From Adiantum capillus-veneris (taxonomy: Eukaryota > Streptophyta > Polypodiopsida > Polypodiales > Pteridaceae): a DNA stretch of 64,000 bases. Every line of letters begins with the position of its first letter. Within the stretch, counting starts at the first letter, position 1. The stretch lies in NCBI GenBank assembly GCA_014529385.2, contig CM043963.1, positions 64,283,469-64,347,468 on the forward strand, in the 5' to 3' direction. A model generated the notes under the pieces. That model saw only the letters and a program-made list of their open reading frames with translations. It did not search any database and was not told the origin of the DNA. The position numbers were made by a program, and so were the translations under genes. This document shows, one piece after another, positions 44,603-55,782 of this stretch.

Positions 44603-45480
44603 ATGCAAGCAGCAGAGAAAGTCAAGAAAACGCTCAACCAGAAGGAGAAGTCACATGAACTACCCGCATATCAATTGGATCCAAAATCAGTCAAAGCCGC
44701 CAAAGCAGCTTATATCTCCAAAGAACACTTAGAAGAGCATCATACCATAGTCTTCACTGAAAGATTCAAGAGTGAAGAGGGATATCAGGTGGAGTTGCAG
44801 CTCTTACTAAAGAAAGTATATGATGTAGCCGCAAAGCTAGAGACCAAAGAAGCTAACCGCAGGCTGAGACTCGGAGACTTTTATGAACAGGAGCCTTGCA
44901 GAGTGGGTTTTCAGAAAGCTTACGAGCTATTATCCACAATTAAAGAAGATGGAACTGCACATATCATTGACCCCCAAGAAAACAAGGTCGAAGTAGTGAT
45001 AACTAAAGAAATCATGGCAGAGGCACTCAGACTGCCCACAGAAAGAATTATCATGAGAGCAAGGGACAAGAAAACAGCAGGAACTTTTACCAAAGAGACC
45101 GCCGCAGTCACCTTTGTAGATTTGATTCACAAACAAGTGGAAGAGCTAGCCCGGTTATACCATCAGCACTTCCACTTCTTGGCAAAAGGCCACCAAGGTA
45201 CACTATGCCAAATCACGCGGTTGCCACCACTTTTACTCAAGTTCTCAAGTCGACAACCAGGCAACCGGTGGACCACGCCCAGTAGATCCTGAACACTCTG
45301 AAGGCCACCAAGAAAGAAGGTAAAATCACTTATTTGGGTGCACCAGAAGTCTTGACAAGAATGGCGTATCATGCCATCGGCATGGCTGACAACCTACCAC
45401 CTTTGGATATTGGCAGCACAACCATCTTTGAGAGCTACAAGATCAGCAAAAAGAGTCTACAGATCTGATGAAGAGTCGAC
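44603..45480 (+). pseudogene. Putative plant retroelement accessory protein, N-terminal part (J)
   Basis: 229-codon frame from ATG 44603 (QAAEKVKKTLNQKEKSHEL), continuing in another frame at 45290-45470 (TYLGAPEVLTRMAYHAIGMA, LPPLDIGSTTIF). It contains VEVVITKEIMAEALRLPTE, a pattern like the 'putative plant transposon protein' domain found in extra frames of Athila/Tat-like elements, and resembling 58820-59107 in element I (motif VHLTPKLVSKVFKVP). The function of such proteins is unknown. The similarity is by eye only. Confidence 0.45.
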
Positions 45481-46360
45481 CGAAAGCTCGCCAGAAAGAC
45501 ACAGCAGTGAGAGCTCAAACAACGAAGAAAGGAGACAACGAATTGAAGAGATGAAAAGAAAAGCCGTGCCGACCATCAAGAAGAGCCAGTGCAAAAGCAA
45601 GCTTGCTTCGAAAGAGAAAAACACGGCTATCAGCACAGCCGACAAGCACAAGGAAAGGAGCCAGAGAAACTTAGAGGCCCAAGGACAAAGCATCACCACA
45701 AGAAAAGAGGCTGAAGACCCCACAAAAGCTTAAGAAAAAATGTACCAAGAAACAGAAGCCCTCAAGCTGAAAGAAGCCCAAGAAGAGGCAAGGAAGGCAA
45801 AAGAGGTAGAGGAACAGAGACAAGCCGAGGAAGCGGCCAGGGAAGAGGCACACCAAGAACAAGGCAATGAGTCTCCCCCACCCACTTCAAACAGCAAGAC
45901 CATCCTATGCCAAGCCCACCACCATCACTTGCAGGAAAAGAAGCCGAGCCTGAGAAAGAGAAAGCTGCCGAAGCTACGTAAGAGCCTGAACATCAAAAGG
46001 CAGATGAATCTACACAAAAGGCTACAACTACACAAGAGCAGCAACAACATAAAGAATTAGAGCCCGAAAAGGAAGTGAGTCCTGCACCAAGAGAGACCAC
46101 AAATGTGCAAACACCCTCTACTTCCACGCAACAAGAAACAGCCGAGGCATCCACAAGGCCTTAGGATGACAAGGACAAAGAAGATCAACCCTCTACCTCC
46201 ACGCAAGAAGAACCAAGAGCCACGACACAGCCAAAAGACACACATGAGGCTGCAGGCACATCATCCCAAATAGCAAGACAAGAGGATTGGCAGTCCAATG
46301 GTGAGGTAATACTGTAAGTTAACAAATATGCAAGGCAGATGCAAGAAATGACAGAGAGAC
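45481..46360 (+). pseudogene. Charged low-complexity/coiled-coil part (J)
   Basis: Ser-rich acidic segment (DEESTESSPERHSSESSNNE) and a Lys/Glu heptad-like stretch (EALKLKEAQEEARKAKEVEE) spread over two frames with stops at 45731 and 46160. Consistent with a long coiled coil followed by a Thr/Pro/Gln-rich spacer. Confidence 0.45.
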
Positions 46361-47050
46361 TTTGCTCAGCAGCACAAAGGCCAAAGAACTCGAGATGGTG
46401 ATTGACGCTCTCCAAGGAGAGTTAGAAGATAGAATGAATGTCATCACCGATCTTCAGAGGCAAGTGCAGGAACTGAAGGCCGAAGCTGAACAACACCAGC
46501 TAGCCAGAGATAGGCATCAGAAAGAGATGGAAGAGCTAGGTGATTTGCTCACAAAGTTATCAGATGCTTGCAAAGTGAAAGACAAACAACTGACAGAAGT
46601 TACAAACGAGCTTCTGACAACAACACTGTCACCTCAAAAATTCAAGTGCAATTGGATGTTGCAAATGCTTCTTTGGAACACTCCGAACTAAGAATCAATG
46701 ATCATGCAATCTTCTTACGGCAAATAAGAGAAAATACAGCCGTAGCCTTGATCAAAGGAACAATTGAAGTGTACAAGGCCTTATAGAAGAAAAAAAAGGA
46801 CCTAGAGCTGGAGTTAAAGCTGTAACAATCTCAGCGCAGAGACCTGGCTTTGATGCGGGTTTAGAGAGAAGAAGAGCTCCTAAAGGAAATAGCCGAGCTC
46901 AAAAGAGTTAATCAGCTCCTGAGAGAAGGAAAGCCGGAGACGCAGGAAGAGGTAGGCCCTTTAGAGCAGCCACAATTAGATATACCCTCGGTCTCATTTG
47001 CTGAATTGGAGACACAGTCCACAGCCGAGCCGAGTGGTGAAGATGATTTT
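46361..47050 (+). pseudogene. Coiled-coil segment (J)
   Basis: 109-codon frame: KAKELEMVIDALQGELEDRM, DLQRQVQELKAEAEQHQLAR and KEMEELGDLLTKLSDACKVK, a clear heptad pattern with leucines. The frame changes near 46640 and stops recur to 47050. Confidence 0.5.
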
Positions 47051-48080
47051 TAGATTAACATTACAGATGCAGATACGGTGCCCATGGTCCAGCTATCAAA
47101 AGCTGAAGAAGATGCACTGAAGGAAAAGATCACGCAAGAAGTGGATGAGCAATGGAAAGACGTGATGGATTGGGAGTTGAGAGTTCTGCACTCTGTCAAC
47201 ATCACTCAACTCACTCCCAATTAGATCAATGCGCAATGGCATTAGCAATCCTGCCATACCCCTTGATAAAGGTGGAGTTACTCCAAGTAAAAGAAAGGTT
47301 GTACACAGATATGCAAGTAGATGTCGCAGATTAAGACCACCCAAAGTGGAGGTTGAGCTGTTGAACAAGAATCCGAGGTATTTGATTTTGTTCACAAGAG
47401 CACGTGCAGCCTTGCAAAGAGATCCCACTTTTTGTCCTATACCCAGAGTAAGGACTTGGTAAGATCATGAGGCATTGACAAAGAAAAGGCCAACCTGGCT
47501 AAACTACCCAAGACTGCCAGCCCTAGAGCAAGCACAAGGCACAAAAGAATACATGGTGAAAACCCTAACGGGCGCCATGTCTTTCTTCAAGAGTCTACCG
47601 GATCTTTCCTTTGCAATGCTGTATAAGATATGCCGAATGCTGCTCACTTGTATTGAAGGTTTTCATGAGCCAGAGCAAGCAGGCACCTCGTGGATGTCAT
47701 TCCTCAAGGGAAATAAAGGGTTATGCTACGATCTCAGTGGTCAGCCCTCCGAAGAAGTCCTCTATGGCTTCTACACCTGGTGTATGTTCTTACCATCACA
47801 TAATATGTTGGCGTTTGAGGAAGCTTTCTACACTGGATTCTTCACTTGGTGAACAAAAATATTTGCACTAGTGATCAGCAACCTCACATCCCGGTTCATA
47901 GGCTACTCAGCGGTGGAGCTGAAGAACAGAGTGACCATGAAATTTCTACAACTGCCAGATAAAGAAAGGAAAATCAAATACCAAAAGGCATTGAATGCAC
48001 TTAAAGATCGACTCGCCAGCCGGCCGCCGCCAGCCCAAAGACTATTTTAGCCCATAAAGCTGTGTCAAGGGATGACACAA
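47051..48080 (+). pseudogene. C-terminal part of J coding region
   Basis: Frame 47475-47852 holds a conserved-looking globular segment (LTGAMSFFKSLPDLSFAMLY, SWMSFLKGNKGLCYDLSGQP). After a stop it continues as SNLTSRFIGYSAVELKNRVT ... KALNALKDRLASRPPP, ending at 48048. No known domain recognised. Confidence 0.4.
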
Positions 48081-48096
48081 GCAAGGAGGGGGGGAA
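48081..48096 (+). other. Polypurine tract of J
   Basis: GCAAGGAGGGGGGGAA immediately before TGTTAGC. Confidence 0.75.
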
Positions 48097-48317
48097 TGTT
48101 AGCAACAAGCTAACACGGATACCATTTTTCGGAGTTCTCTTTGTAAAACACTTATTATTTTGATAAATCGAGAATATTGTAACTCCTATTTTCTCAGATA
48201 ACCTCTGTAATTAATGAGCCGGGGCTACAAGCTTCCAGATTGTATCAACCTGTCATTACCCAGCTTTGATAGAACTCCAGATTATTAGTTTTGACCACCC
48301 AAAAACTTTGGCTAAGG

Positions 48318-48324
48318 TATAAAA
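48318..48324 (+). promoter_or_regulatory. TATA box of J LTR
   Basis: TATAAAA in 'aaggtataaaagcc'. Confidence 0.6.
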
Positions 48325-49011
48325 GCCAATTTTTGCAAGTTTTTTATAAGTTTTTGGATAATGAAATACACAGCGTGAGCTAATGGCGCTCACTCCTCTC
48401 CTTCTCACGCTTTCTACTCCCTCCCCGATTGTCACATTGCAGTCGTGTTTGTTGCATTGCAACCGCAGGTAAGAGCTCTACGCATTGACGCAAGCAGTTC
48501 ATAGTAATTTGTAGCTTTTGGCATCGCCTTTCATCATAACTAGGAATTTACAAGTTCAAATAAAAAACTAAGCATAGGCGGGGTATTGGGGCATCATTGC
48601 TAAGCATTAGATGCATTCTGGGTTGAAAATGACTAGGTCAAAAATCCACTGCTGTTAATAATTGTGATTTTGGAACTTGACCTAAAGTGGGTTTGAAACC
48701 ATAGGCATGTGTGCTTAGGTCTTATAGACTTGTCCTAGAAGTTTCGTTACATTTGGATGTCATTTGATGCTGTAACGGATGTGATTTGCTTGCCGATGAG
48801 CGATTCGCTTTTGGTGATTTCAGTCACTTGAGTGTAGCTTGAGTTAGATGCGAGTTGTTAGTTGTTTTTCGAGAGCTTGACACCCTCTTGTAGCATCTAT
48901 GCACTAGTCAAATCAGCTTCGTCCCATGGTTTGACAAATTAATTGTGATTCTCGCTAATACTGAAATAAGATAGGATGGTGAGGTTAGACATGCGCCCCA
49001 CATTTGACCTA

Positions 49012-49178
49012 GGTGTAAACTAAGTGTGAACTTGGGAGGTATGTGCACCACACCGAATTTGGTGTGAACTCGGTGTGAACTAAGTGTGAGCTTGGTGTGA
49101 ACTTGGGAGAGTATGCACACCACACCAAATTTAGTGCGAACTCAATGTGAACTCAATGTGAACTAGATGTGAGCTTGG
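49012..49178. repeat. GTGTGAACT minisatellite
   Basis: About a dozen imperfect copies of a 10-12-bp unit like 'ggtgtgaactc', with a longer period containing 'gcaccacaccgaattt'. Non-coding. Confidence 0.85.
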
Positions 49179-49549
49179 CCGTGATGCGGTGATCTAAAAA
49201 CGTACTATACACATACCTTTCAATGGATGCATGATAGCTTAGCAGTTTGAGTCAATTCCAAGGAGGAGAGGGTAGCGGGTACAAGCCCCATAACCAGAAA
49301 AGTGGGAATCTTTTGCATTCCCTAGGCAAATCCAACGGTCACAATCAATCGATGATCGTGAGCCATTGATCCCACCTCCCAAAAGGAGGTGTCAATTAGT
49401 GACAAGGATGGCAGCCTACACTTTAATCGATAGTAATGGAAGATGGGCTAATATCTAAGCATCGTATGCCTCTCTTAAGAAATTTGATGACATATCTCTA
49501 TCTAAGAGCTCTCTAGCATAGAAGAACTACTGAGAAGTGTCCACCCAAC

Positions 49550-49554
49550 GATAG
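49550..49554. other. Target duplication GATAG, left copy (element E)
   Basis: Identical to 54555-54559. Confidence 0.93.
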
Positions 49555-49782
49555 TGTTGGAATTAGGGTTGCAGGAAAACACATACAGCTTGGAGAAGAC
49601 GAAGGAAGCTCAAGGCACACAATCCAGAGAGTATTACTTAGTGTGCAATGGAAAGATAGATAGCCCTAGAGTGAATGGGCATATATATAATGCATGGGGG
49701 AAAAAATCTCCTAAAGAGAGAAAAAATTTCCAGGCGGTCCTAGTGTGTTGACACACATCACTACCACATGTATATGGTAGCA
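49555..49782 (-). repeat. 3' LTR of element E
   Basis: 228 bp, plus strand TGTTGGAATTAG ... TATGGTAGCA. The minus-strand polypurine tract (AAGGGGAATT, 49783-49795) lies directly inside. Confidence 0.92.
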
Positions 49783-50690
49783 AATTCCCCTTGGAGTGAT
49801 GCAGTGAGCGAGAGCTGGCACATGAGTAAAGGGAAGTGCCATGCCCTGAGGACATGGTCAGTCCACAAAGGGGAGTAAGCCCAAAGCTTTGCGAAAAGCT
49901 TCAAACTTCTCACAAGACAATGCCTTTGTGAAAGATTTGCAAGGTAGTCCTGTGTTGGCACATAAGCCAAGTTGATCTCTCCTGCTGCGAGCCTCTCCCT
50001 GACATAGTGGTAATGCACCTCAATGTGCTTTGTGCGAGCATGAAAAATTGGGTTCCTCGCAACTGCCAATGCGTTCTGACTGTCAGTGTATATAGTGTTG
50101 GCAGTGTCCTGTCCAACACCTAAATCAGTCATAAGCCATCTGAGCCATACACACTCAACCATAGCTATGAAGATTTCTCTGTACTTAGCCTCACAATCTA
50201 AAGTGGCCACAATAGATTGCTTATTGCTCAACCATGATATACATGAACTGCCAAGCATGAAACAAAAACCACTTGTGGACACTGGCGTGTCAAAACAACC
50301 AACCCAATTTGAGTCTGAAAAAGCATGTAAGTCTTGCAACAATGCTCCCCGCTTGGGATAAAACAAGCCAAGATGTAAAGTGCCACTCAAGTAGCAGAAA
50401 ATACTCTTGACAGCTTGCCAATGCTTAGACCCTGGGCTATGCATTAATCTTTTGACCTGTGAGATTGCAAACTAAATATACAGCCTCTTGTTGCATACAT
50501 AAATGAGGCAGCCAACAACACTTTGGTAAAGAGTGACATCAGCAAGATTGCCAACATCAAGTAGACTCAACTTCAAACTTGTTTCTATGGGAGTGGCAAT
50601 AGGTTTGCAATCCTCAAGTCCAAACTTACATAGCAATGTCTCTATTTAACTTTTCTGACACAAGGCAATACCACCATCACATTGCTTAAA
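49783..50690 (-). pseudogene. RNase H and RT C-terminus (element E)
   Basis: Frame 49761-50444: HSPGSKHWQAVKSIFCYLSG, FSDSNWVGCFDTPVSTSGFC with an RNase H Asp, YTDSQNALAVARNP and ARTKHIEVHYHYVRERL. 50445-50690 holds the RT end (CKFGLEDCKPIATP) with stops, one of them a TAA at about 50647. Confidence 0.83.
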
Positions 50691-51642
50691 CTATATGCCC
50701 AAGTAATGATGCAACAACCCCAAATCTTTCATCTTGAAAGTAGCATTCAGATCAGCCTTAAATTCAGCAATATGTGTCTCATTGGGACCAGTGATCAGTA
50801 AATCATCCACATAAAGAACAACAATGAGAAGTACATCGCCCTCACGCTTGACATACAATGTGCTTTTTGTTGGATTGTTACAAAAGCCTCGTTTGACCAA
50901 ATGAGTGTCAGCTTTCTCATACCAAACACGAGGAGATTGCTTCAACCCATACAAAGCCTTCTTACATTTGCACACTTTGTCCTCTTGTCCTTTCTCGACA
51001 AAACCACGAGGCTGTGTTACATAAACTTCCTCAAATATGTCACCATTCAAGAAATTAGAAATGACTGGCTGATGTACATCCCAACCAAAATGAGCTGCCA
51101 ATGCACATAGAAAACGAATAGTAGTCACACGAAAAGCGGGAGCAAAACTTTCTTCATAATCTATGCCTTTTTTTTGCACATAGCCTTTTGCAACAAGTTG
51201 AGCTTTATGGCGATCAACCTCACCGTCCGGATTGCATTTCAATTTGTAAACCCACTTTGTACCAATGGCCTTTTTTCCAGGAGGAAAATCACATAAAGTC
51301 CATGTGTCATTTTCTATAAGTGTATCATATTCTGATTGCAGCTAGACACAGCGAAAGCATAACAGTCTGATGCATAAGATGCATGGCGAGATACTGAACG
51401 GGTACGACTAGACAAAGGTACTGCATCCAATTTACTGTCATGCAATGTATGCACAAGCCATTTTGGCATACCTCTAGCCTGCTCATTTTCAGGCCTTTCC
51501 TTGTTAAGTACATCATTTACATTTGCATCAGTAATAGGCTAATCCGTAACATTTCCAAAACCCCCATAGGCTGTACATTTGCCTCATTGGAATTTACATT
51601 CGTACTTCCACCACTGAAAGAGGAAACAAAGTGTCATAAATG
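50691..51642 (-). pseudogene. Reverse transcriptase and linker (element E)
   Basis: Frame 50691-51242: HKAQLVAKGYVQKKGIDYEE, FLNGDIFEEVYVTQPRGFVE, KALYGLKQSPRVWYEK and the catalytic LYVDDLLITGPN. The RT N-terminus and integrase linker (51243-51642) are broken, with text matching element B. Confidence 0.85.
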
Positions 51643-52629
51643 TCATGTGAGCTTAACATTACTGTCTCTAGTACATGACATCAAGGGCTGAACATAATCT
51701 TCCATAAACACAACATCCCATGAAACCAGAATACGCTTTGTTTGTGGATGATACAACCTGTAACCTTTGATTTCAGCACTATAACTAACAAAAATACATT
51801 TGACAGCCTTATCGTCCAATTTTTTGCGCTGTGTTTGTGGCACCAAAGTATATGCCAAACAACCAAAAACATGCATGCGCTCAATAGAAGGCTTTCTATT
51901 ATGCCATGCTTCATATGGAGTAATAGATTGCAAAGCTTTTGTAGGACACCTATTTAGCACATAAGTGGCACACATGATGGCCTCAAGCCAAAAAAAATGC
52001 GGTAAAGCTTGACTTTTGACCATACATCGAGCCATTTTTGTAAGTGACTTGTTTTTTCTCTCAGCAACACCATTTTGCTGAGGCATATAAGGCACTATAC
52101 ATTGGTGTTTTATCCCATGACTAGCCAAAAATGCATTAAATTTATGAGACATATACCCCCCCCTCGATCGAATGAAGGATGCCCATAGTACATTTTGAGA
52201 AATTTTCAGCCATAGCCAAAAATTTTTGAAGCACATAAAAACTTCGGACTTCGCTTTAAGTGGAAATACCCATGCATGCTTGGAGTAATTATCAATGAAT
52301 GTCACAAAGTAAAGGTAATTTCCCAAGGACGGAGTTTGCATGGGCCCACAAACATCACTATGTACAAGTTGTACCATGCATGTGGCCCTAACTGAACCAT
52401 CCTTTGAAAACTTAGAATGCTGCATCTTACCCAAAATACAACCTTCACAAACGTGTTTGACAGGTGCTTCAAGAGGCGGCAAAGAAGCAACCATATCAGA
52501 TTTTTGCACATGCAGCAAACTAGTAAAATTTAGATGCCCAAAACGTGCATGCCACAATTTTGCATCTGAAATAGCCCTTGAATTTGCAACTGCATTTGCA
52601 AAATTTTGTCCACACTTGTCAATATACAA
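51643..52629 (-). pseudogene. Integrase (element E)
   Basis: 328-codon open stretch: DAKLWHARFGHLNFTSLL and VCEGCILGKMQHSKF zinc domain, LVHSDVCGPMQTPSLGNYLY with the first Asp, a garbled second-Asp region (ASFIRSRGGYMSH), MPQQNGVAERKNKSLTKMAR with the Glu, and WDVVFMEDYVQPL. The second catalytic Asp is lost to a small frame disturbance in the G-rich run near 52160. Confidence 0.85.
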
Positions 52630-52999
52630 ATTTGACTACAAGTCCAAGTCTAGCAAGTGAAAATACAGACAAAAGATTCTTCTTGATCCCAGGTACATAA
52701 AGTGCATCAACAAGTGTGAAGGAACTGCCATTTGCAACGGTAAGCACAATATTTCCAACTCCCTGAACCGGATAGGAAGCATTGTTGGCACAAGTAATTG
52801 AATTCCCATGAGGGACATACTCAAGAGAGGTGAACAATTCATGATGTGAGGTAATGTGCTTTATAGCACCACAATTGAAATACCATACATGTGAATCTAT
52901 AGCAACTGACATGCATGCATCATGAACAACAAGATTGTAAGTGCACTCTGCAGTAAAAGCCCATTCTGCATCAACATCAGCATCACAGTCTCTTTTCAT
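52619..52999 (-). pseudogene. Protease (element E)
   Basis: 126 codons: DADVDAEWAFTAECTYN, SHVWYFNCGAIKHITSHHEL and LVDALYVPGIKKNLLSVFSL. The catalytic triad reads N-C-G instead of D-S-G, so the protease is inactive. Confidence 0.82.
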
Positions 53000-53985
53000 A
53001 GAAGAATCAACAATGGTTGCACTTGTAGTGGGACCATCATTTGCAGTGGAACCACCCTCTTTCTTCTAAGCCTCCCTGACCTTCAACTTAGGACACTGCT
53101 CGATCAAGTGATCATTAGTTTTACAATAATGGCAACACATCTTCTTTGTGCCCTTATCACCAAAATTTCTAGACGAATTGCTACTAGTAGAAGCATTAGG
53201 AACATGTGATTTTCCACTCGTAGAAGAACCATAAGAAGTGGCTGCATTGCTATTACCACCCTTGCTTTGAGAAGCAATAAAAGCTTGTTCAGACGCTGTC
53301 TAGTCCTGATTTTTTTGGAAAGTGACTCTTGCAACAACAATGTGCACCAATGCATCAAACTTGACAACTTCAGGATTTCCTTGGGTCATAAGTCTCCAAA
53401 TACTAGCAAAAGTCTGGCAAGGCATGAAGAATAGTCTGCACAAGAAAACTGTCTGAAATGACTTCACCTATAGAAATAAGTTGCTCATTGATATCCTTGA
53501 CACCATCAAGGAAAATTTCCATATCATCTTCCTCATGCATAATATTTGATTCTAGCTCTTTACACAACATTGCAATTTTAGCCTCATCGCGGCTTGCATA
53601 AAGACCAGCCAGAATATCCCAAGCATGTTTTGTAGATTTTGATGAGCAAAATGTGAGGAGTAATGGTGCGCTTCACGGACAGCCAATCAACACATGAGCC
53701 TACACATCCTTTACATCCCACAATGAGCTTGTTCTGCCATAGGCAAAACAACTCTAACAGCAGCAATCCTTGCAGCAAGATGTGCAATATCCTCAACATC
53801 GCCTACCGCCTACATCCTCAGAATCAGTACGCATATCAATGCCGTGCACAATATTTGTGACACCCTTTCACACAAGAACATGTTGCATCATGTAAGCCCA
53901 CATAGGGTAATGGTCCCCATCCAATTTGTCCTCAGCAGCAAACATCTTGAACACATCATTTTGTTGTCAGCCATGGTAAATGTTG
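53000..53985 (-). pseudogene. gag (element E)
   Basis: Begins at ATG about 53975 (MADNK...), with a frame change giving KLDGDHYPMWAYMMQHVLV. Broken middle part, then the nucleocapsid CHYCKTNDHLIEQC (CCHC) near 53140-53100. Several frameshifts and stops. Confidence 0.75.
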
Positions 53986-54322
53986 CACCTGTTGTGAAAA
54001 TTGCCCGAAAAGAGGATAAACAAAGCGGGACCAACATGTGCTATATAGCGCAAACCATAGAAGACTATTAGGGACCTATTATGCAGAAAACAACACTGAC
54101 TGAGATTTTGCACAAAATGACAAAATAACATGTGTAGTACTCCCTATAGTGGAAACGTAGGCCAAAATGAGCCAAAATCAAAAATCTGAGAAGACTAAGC
54201 TCTTTGACCTTTCTCAAAATTTTTGTCGACTTGCGAACGCTCGCCAAAGCTCACAAAAATCAAAGAAAGTGAGCAAGTGTGTGCTGGAACTACCTGCGAC
54301 TAAGCCCGGGAGGACGTAACTT

Positions 54323-54334
54323 GCTCTCATACCA
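54323..54334 (-). other. Primer binding site, initiator tRNA-Met variant (element E)
   Basis: Minus strand TGGTATGAGAGC, one mismatch to the usual TGGTATCAGAGC, two bases from the LTR. Confidence 0.85.
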
Positions 54335-54336
54335 AT

Positions 54337-54554
54337 TGTTGGAATTAGAAAACAGACACAGCTTGGAGAAGACAAAGGAAGCTCAAGGTACACAATCAAG
54401 AGATATTACTTAGTGTGCAATGGAAAGATAGATAGCCCTATAGTGAATGAGAGTATATACAATGCAAAAGGGAAAAAACCTCCTAAAGAGGGAAAAATGC
54501 CCCGACGGTCCTAGTGTGTTCACACACATCACTACCATATGTAATATGGTAACT
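54337..54554 (-). repeat. 5' LTR of element E
   Basis: 218 bp, plus strand TGTTGGAATTAG ... TGGTAACT. The last base differs from the CA end of the 3' LTR. Confidence 0.9.
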
Positions 54555-54559
54555 GATAG
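54555..54559. other. Target duplication GATAG, right copy (element E)
   Basis: Identical to 49550-49554. Confidence 0.93.
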
Positions 54560-55782
54560 GCATCCCATGCTTATATACTCTTGGTCTATCCATTCAGACT
54601 TGAACGAACATGACCCAAGTATATGGTGTGGCAAGATACACACCTCTATGGCCGTTTAGGCCTCAAATCTGATGTGGACTCCACCCCCAAGCTCGGCATA
54701 CACGGTGTAGTCCAGATCCTACAAATTGCCTCCCTGTAACGTAAAGTTTCATCTTTGTAAACATCTTAGGATCCATAAGGTAGAAAAATCTCTCACCACG
54801 TGTTCTACTTAGAATTGTTTTATCCTCTTCAAGTGAGTTTTCTCATTGAAAACTCCTTTTTACCTTTAGAGTTTACTACTGTGAAATCTATATTTCTTTA
54901 TTGAGTACACTATTGTGAACTCTAGTCATATCTCGAATGGAAAACTTTAACCTCTTGGGTTCTTAATGACACACAATTACCTTTGGAGCTATCATGCCTT
55001 CAATACATATACCCAGCATCCCATACTACTTTGTTGGACAATATGATGTCCCCTCTTAAGTAATTGTTGTCTACCTATCTCTAAATATCTTTAAATCACT
55101 ATCCACATGGGAGCTCCAAAGGTCAAGAATGTTTTCTTAGGAAATTCACTGTTATTGACTTGGTATTTTTGGCCTTCTACCCACTAAACTTACTTCTTAA
55201 TAATCTTCTTTTTCCCAATTGTGTATAGGCTAGCGCTTGTTGGGGAGACCAATCGATGGATAATTTTTATAAGTCTCTCAACTCATAGTCTATCATTGGG
55301 TAGAGTGACGTCTTTGATTTAAGACATATACTGAGCTCTTAAGTGGTTGTAATCCTTTAACCTTGGGTTTTTGCACTCAAGCGACTGTCAAGATAACTTA
55401 GTGTCGCTCTTTTACTTATTTCCTTCCTTAAGACTTTATCTATCCTCACCAAATAAAACTTCTGTGTTGGGTATAACAACTTTTTAGAATTCACTTTCTG
55501 CTTATATGATGGAAGCTAAGCAAAAAAATGTATACAAAGACTACCTTTAATTGTCTCGACATGCATCCCATCTTTATTGCCTTAATCAATGGTCTAGTTT
55601 ATAAACCTTGCCTTGCTTCTGTAGCCCAAGCAAGCCAAATACAACTGACTTTCCTTCTTTGTAAGCTAGCATCTATTTATTTCTAACATGCTATTTTGTA
55701 GGAATTCCAAATTCCTACTCATCTTTAGTGGAGGATTTGTGATGGAGGTGACTGTCTCTGCTCTCATACCAATGTAATGTAG
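54560..55782. other. Non-coding, possible LTR of K
   Basis: No reading frame. If the K polypurine tract at 55786-55805 is right, the K 3' LTR would begin at about 55785 on the minus strand and run left through here. No second copy in the window tests this. The left end may also belong to J. Confidence 0.4.

Larger units (their letters stand above)
43057..49549 (+). mobile_element. J: coiled-coil ORF retroelement region with 3' LTR
   Basis: Plus-strand region with broken reading frames (44603-48050), a polypurine tract (48081-48096) and an LTR beginning at 48097. No polymerase domain and no matching 5' LTR. Either a non-autonomous element cut by H and others, or the env-position 3' half of element G. 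Element E interrupts its right end at 49550. Confidence 0.6.
48097..49549 (+). repeat. 3' LTR of J (right end interrupted by element E)
   Basis: Starts TGTTAGCAACAAGC after the polypurine tract, with a TATA box 220 bp in. It shares the words TCACATTGCAG and GACGCAAGCA, in the same order downstream of TATA, with the palindrome arms at 60568-62699. The right end is undefined. It may continue at 54560. Confidence 0.6.
49555..54554 (-). mobile_element. Element E: complete but decayed Ty1/copia
   Basis: 5.0 kb minus-strand copia, same family as B. LTRs 49555-49782 and 54337-54554, primer site, gag, protease, integrase, RT, RNase H and duplication GATAG. Broken by stops and frameshifts. It serves as the uninterrupted reference for element B. 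Confidence 0.93.

Noticed and set aside
49012-49178. CRISPR-like array
   Set aside because: Units are contiguous and degenerate without unique spacers; a plant minisatellite.
55760-55771. Initiator-Met-like primer site (minus strand TGGTATGAGAGC) near K
   Set aside because: The neighbouring sequence upward is chromodomain coding of K within about 90 bp, leaving no room for an LTR; probably part of an LTR or chance. It stays an open alternative.
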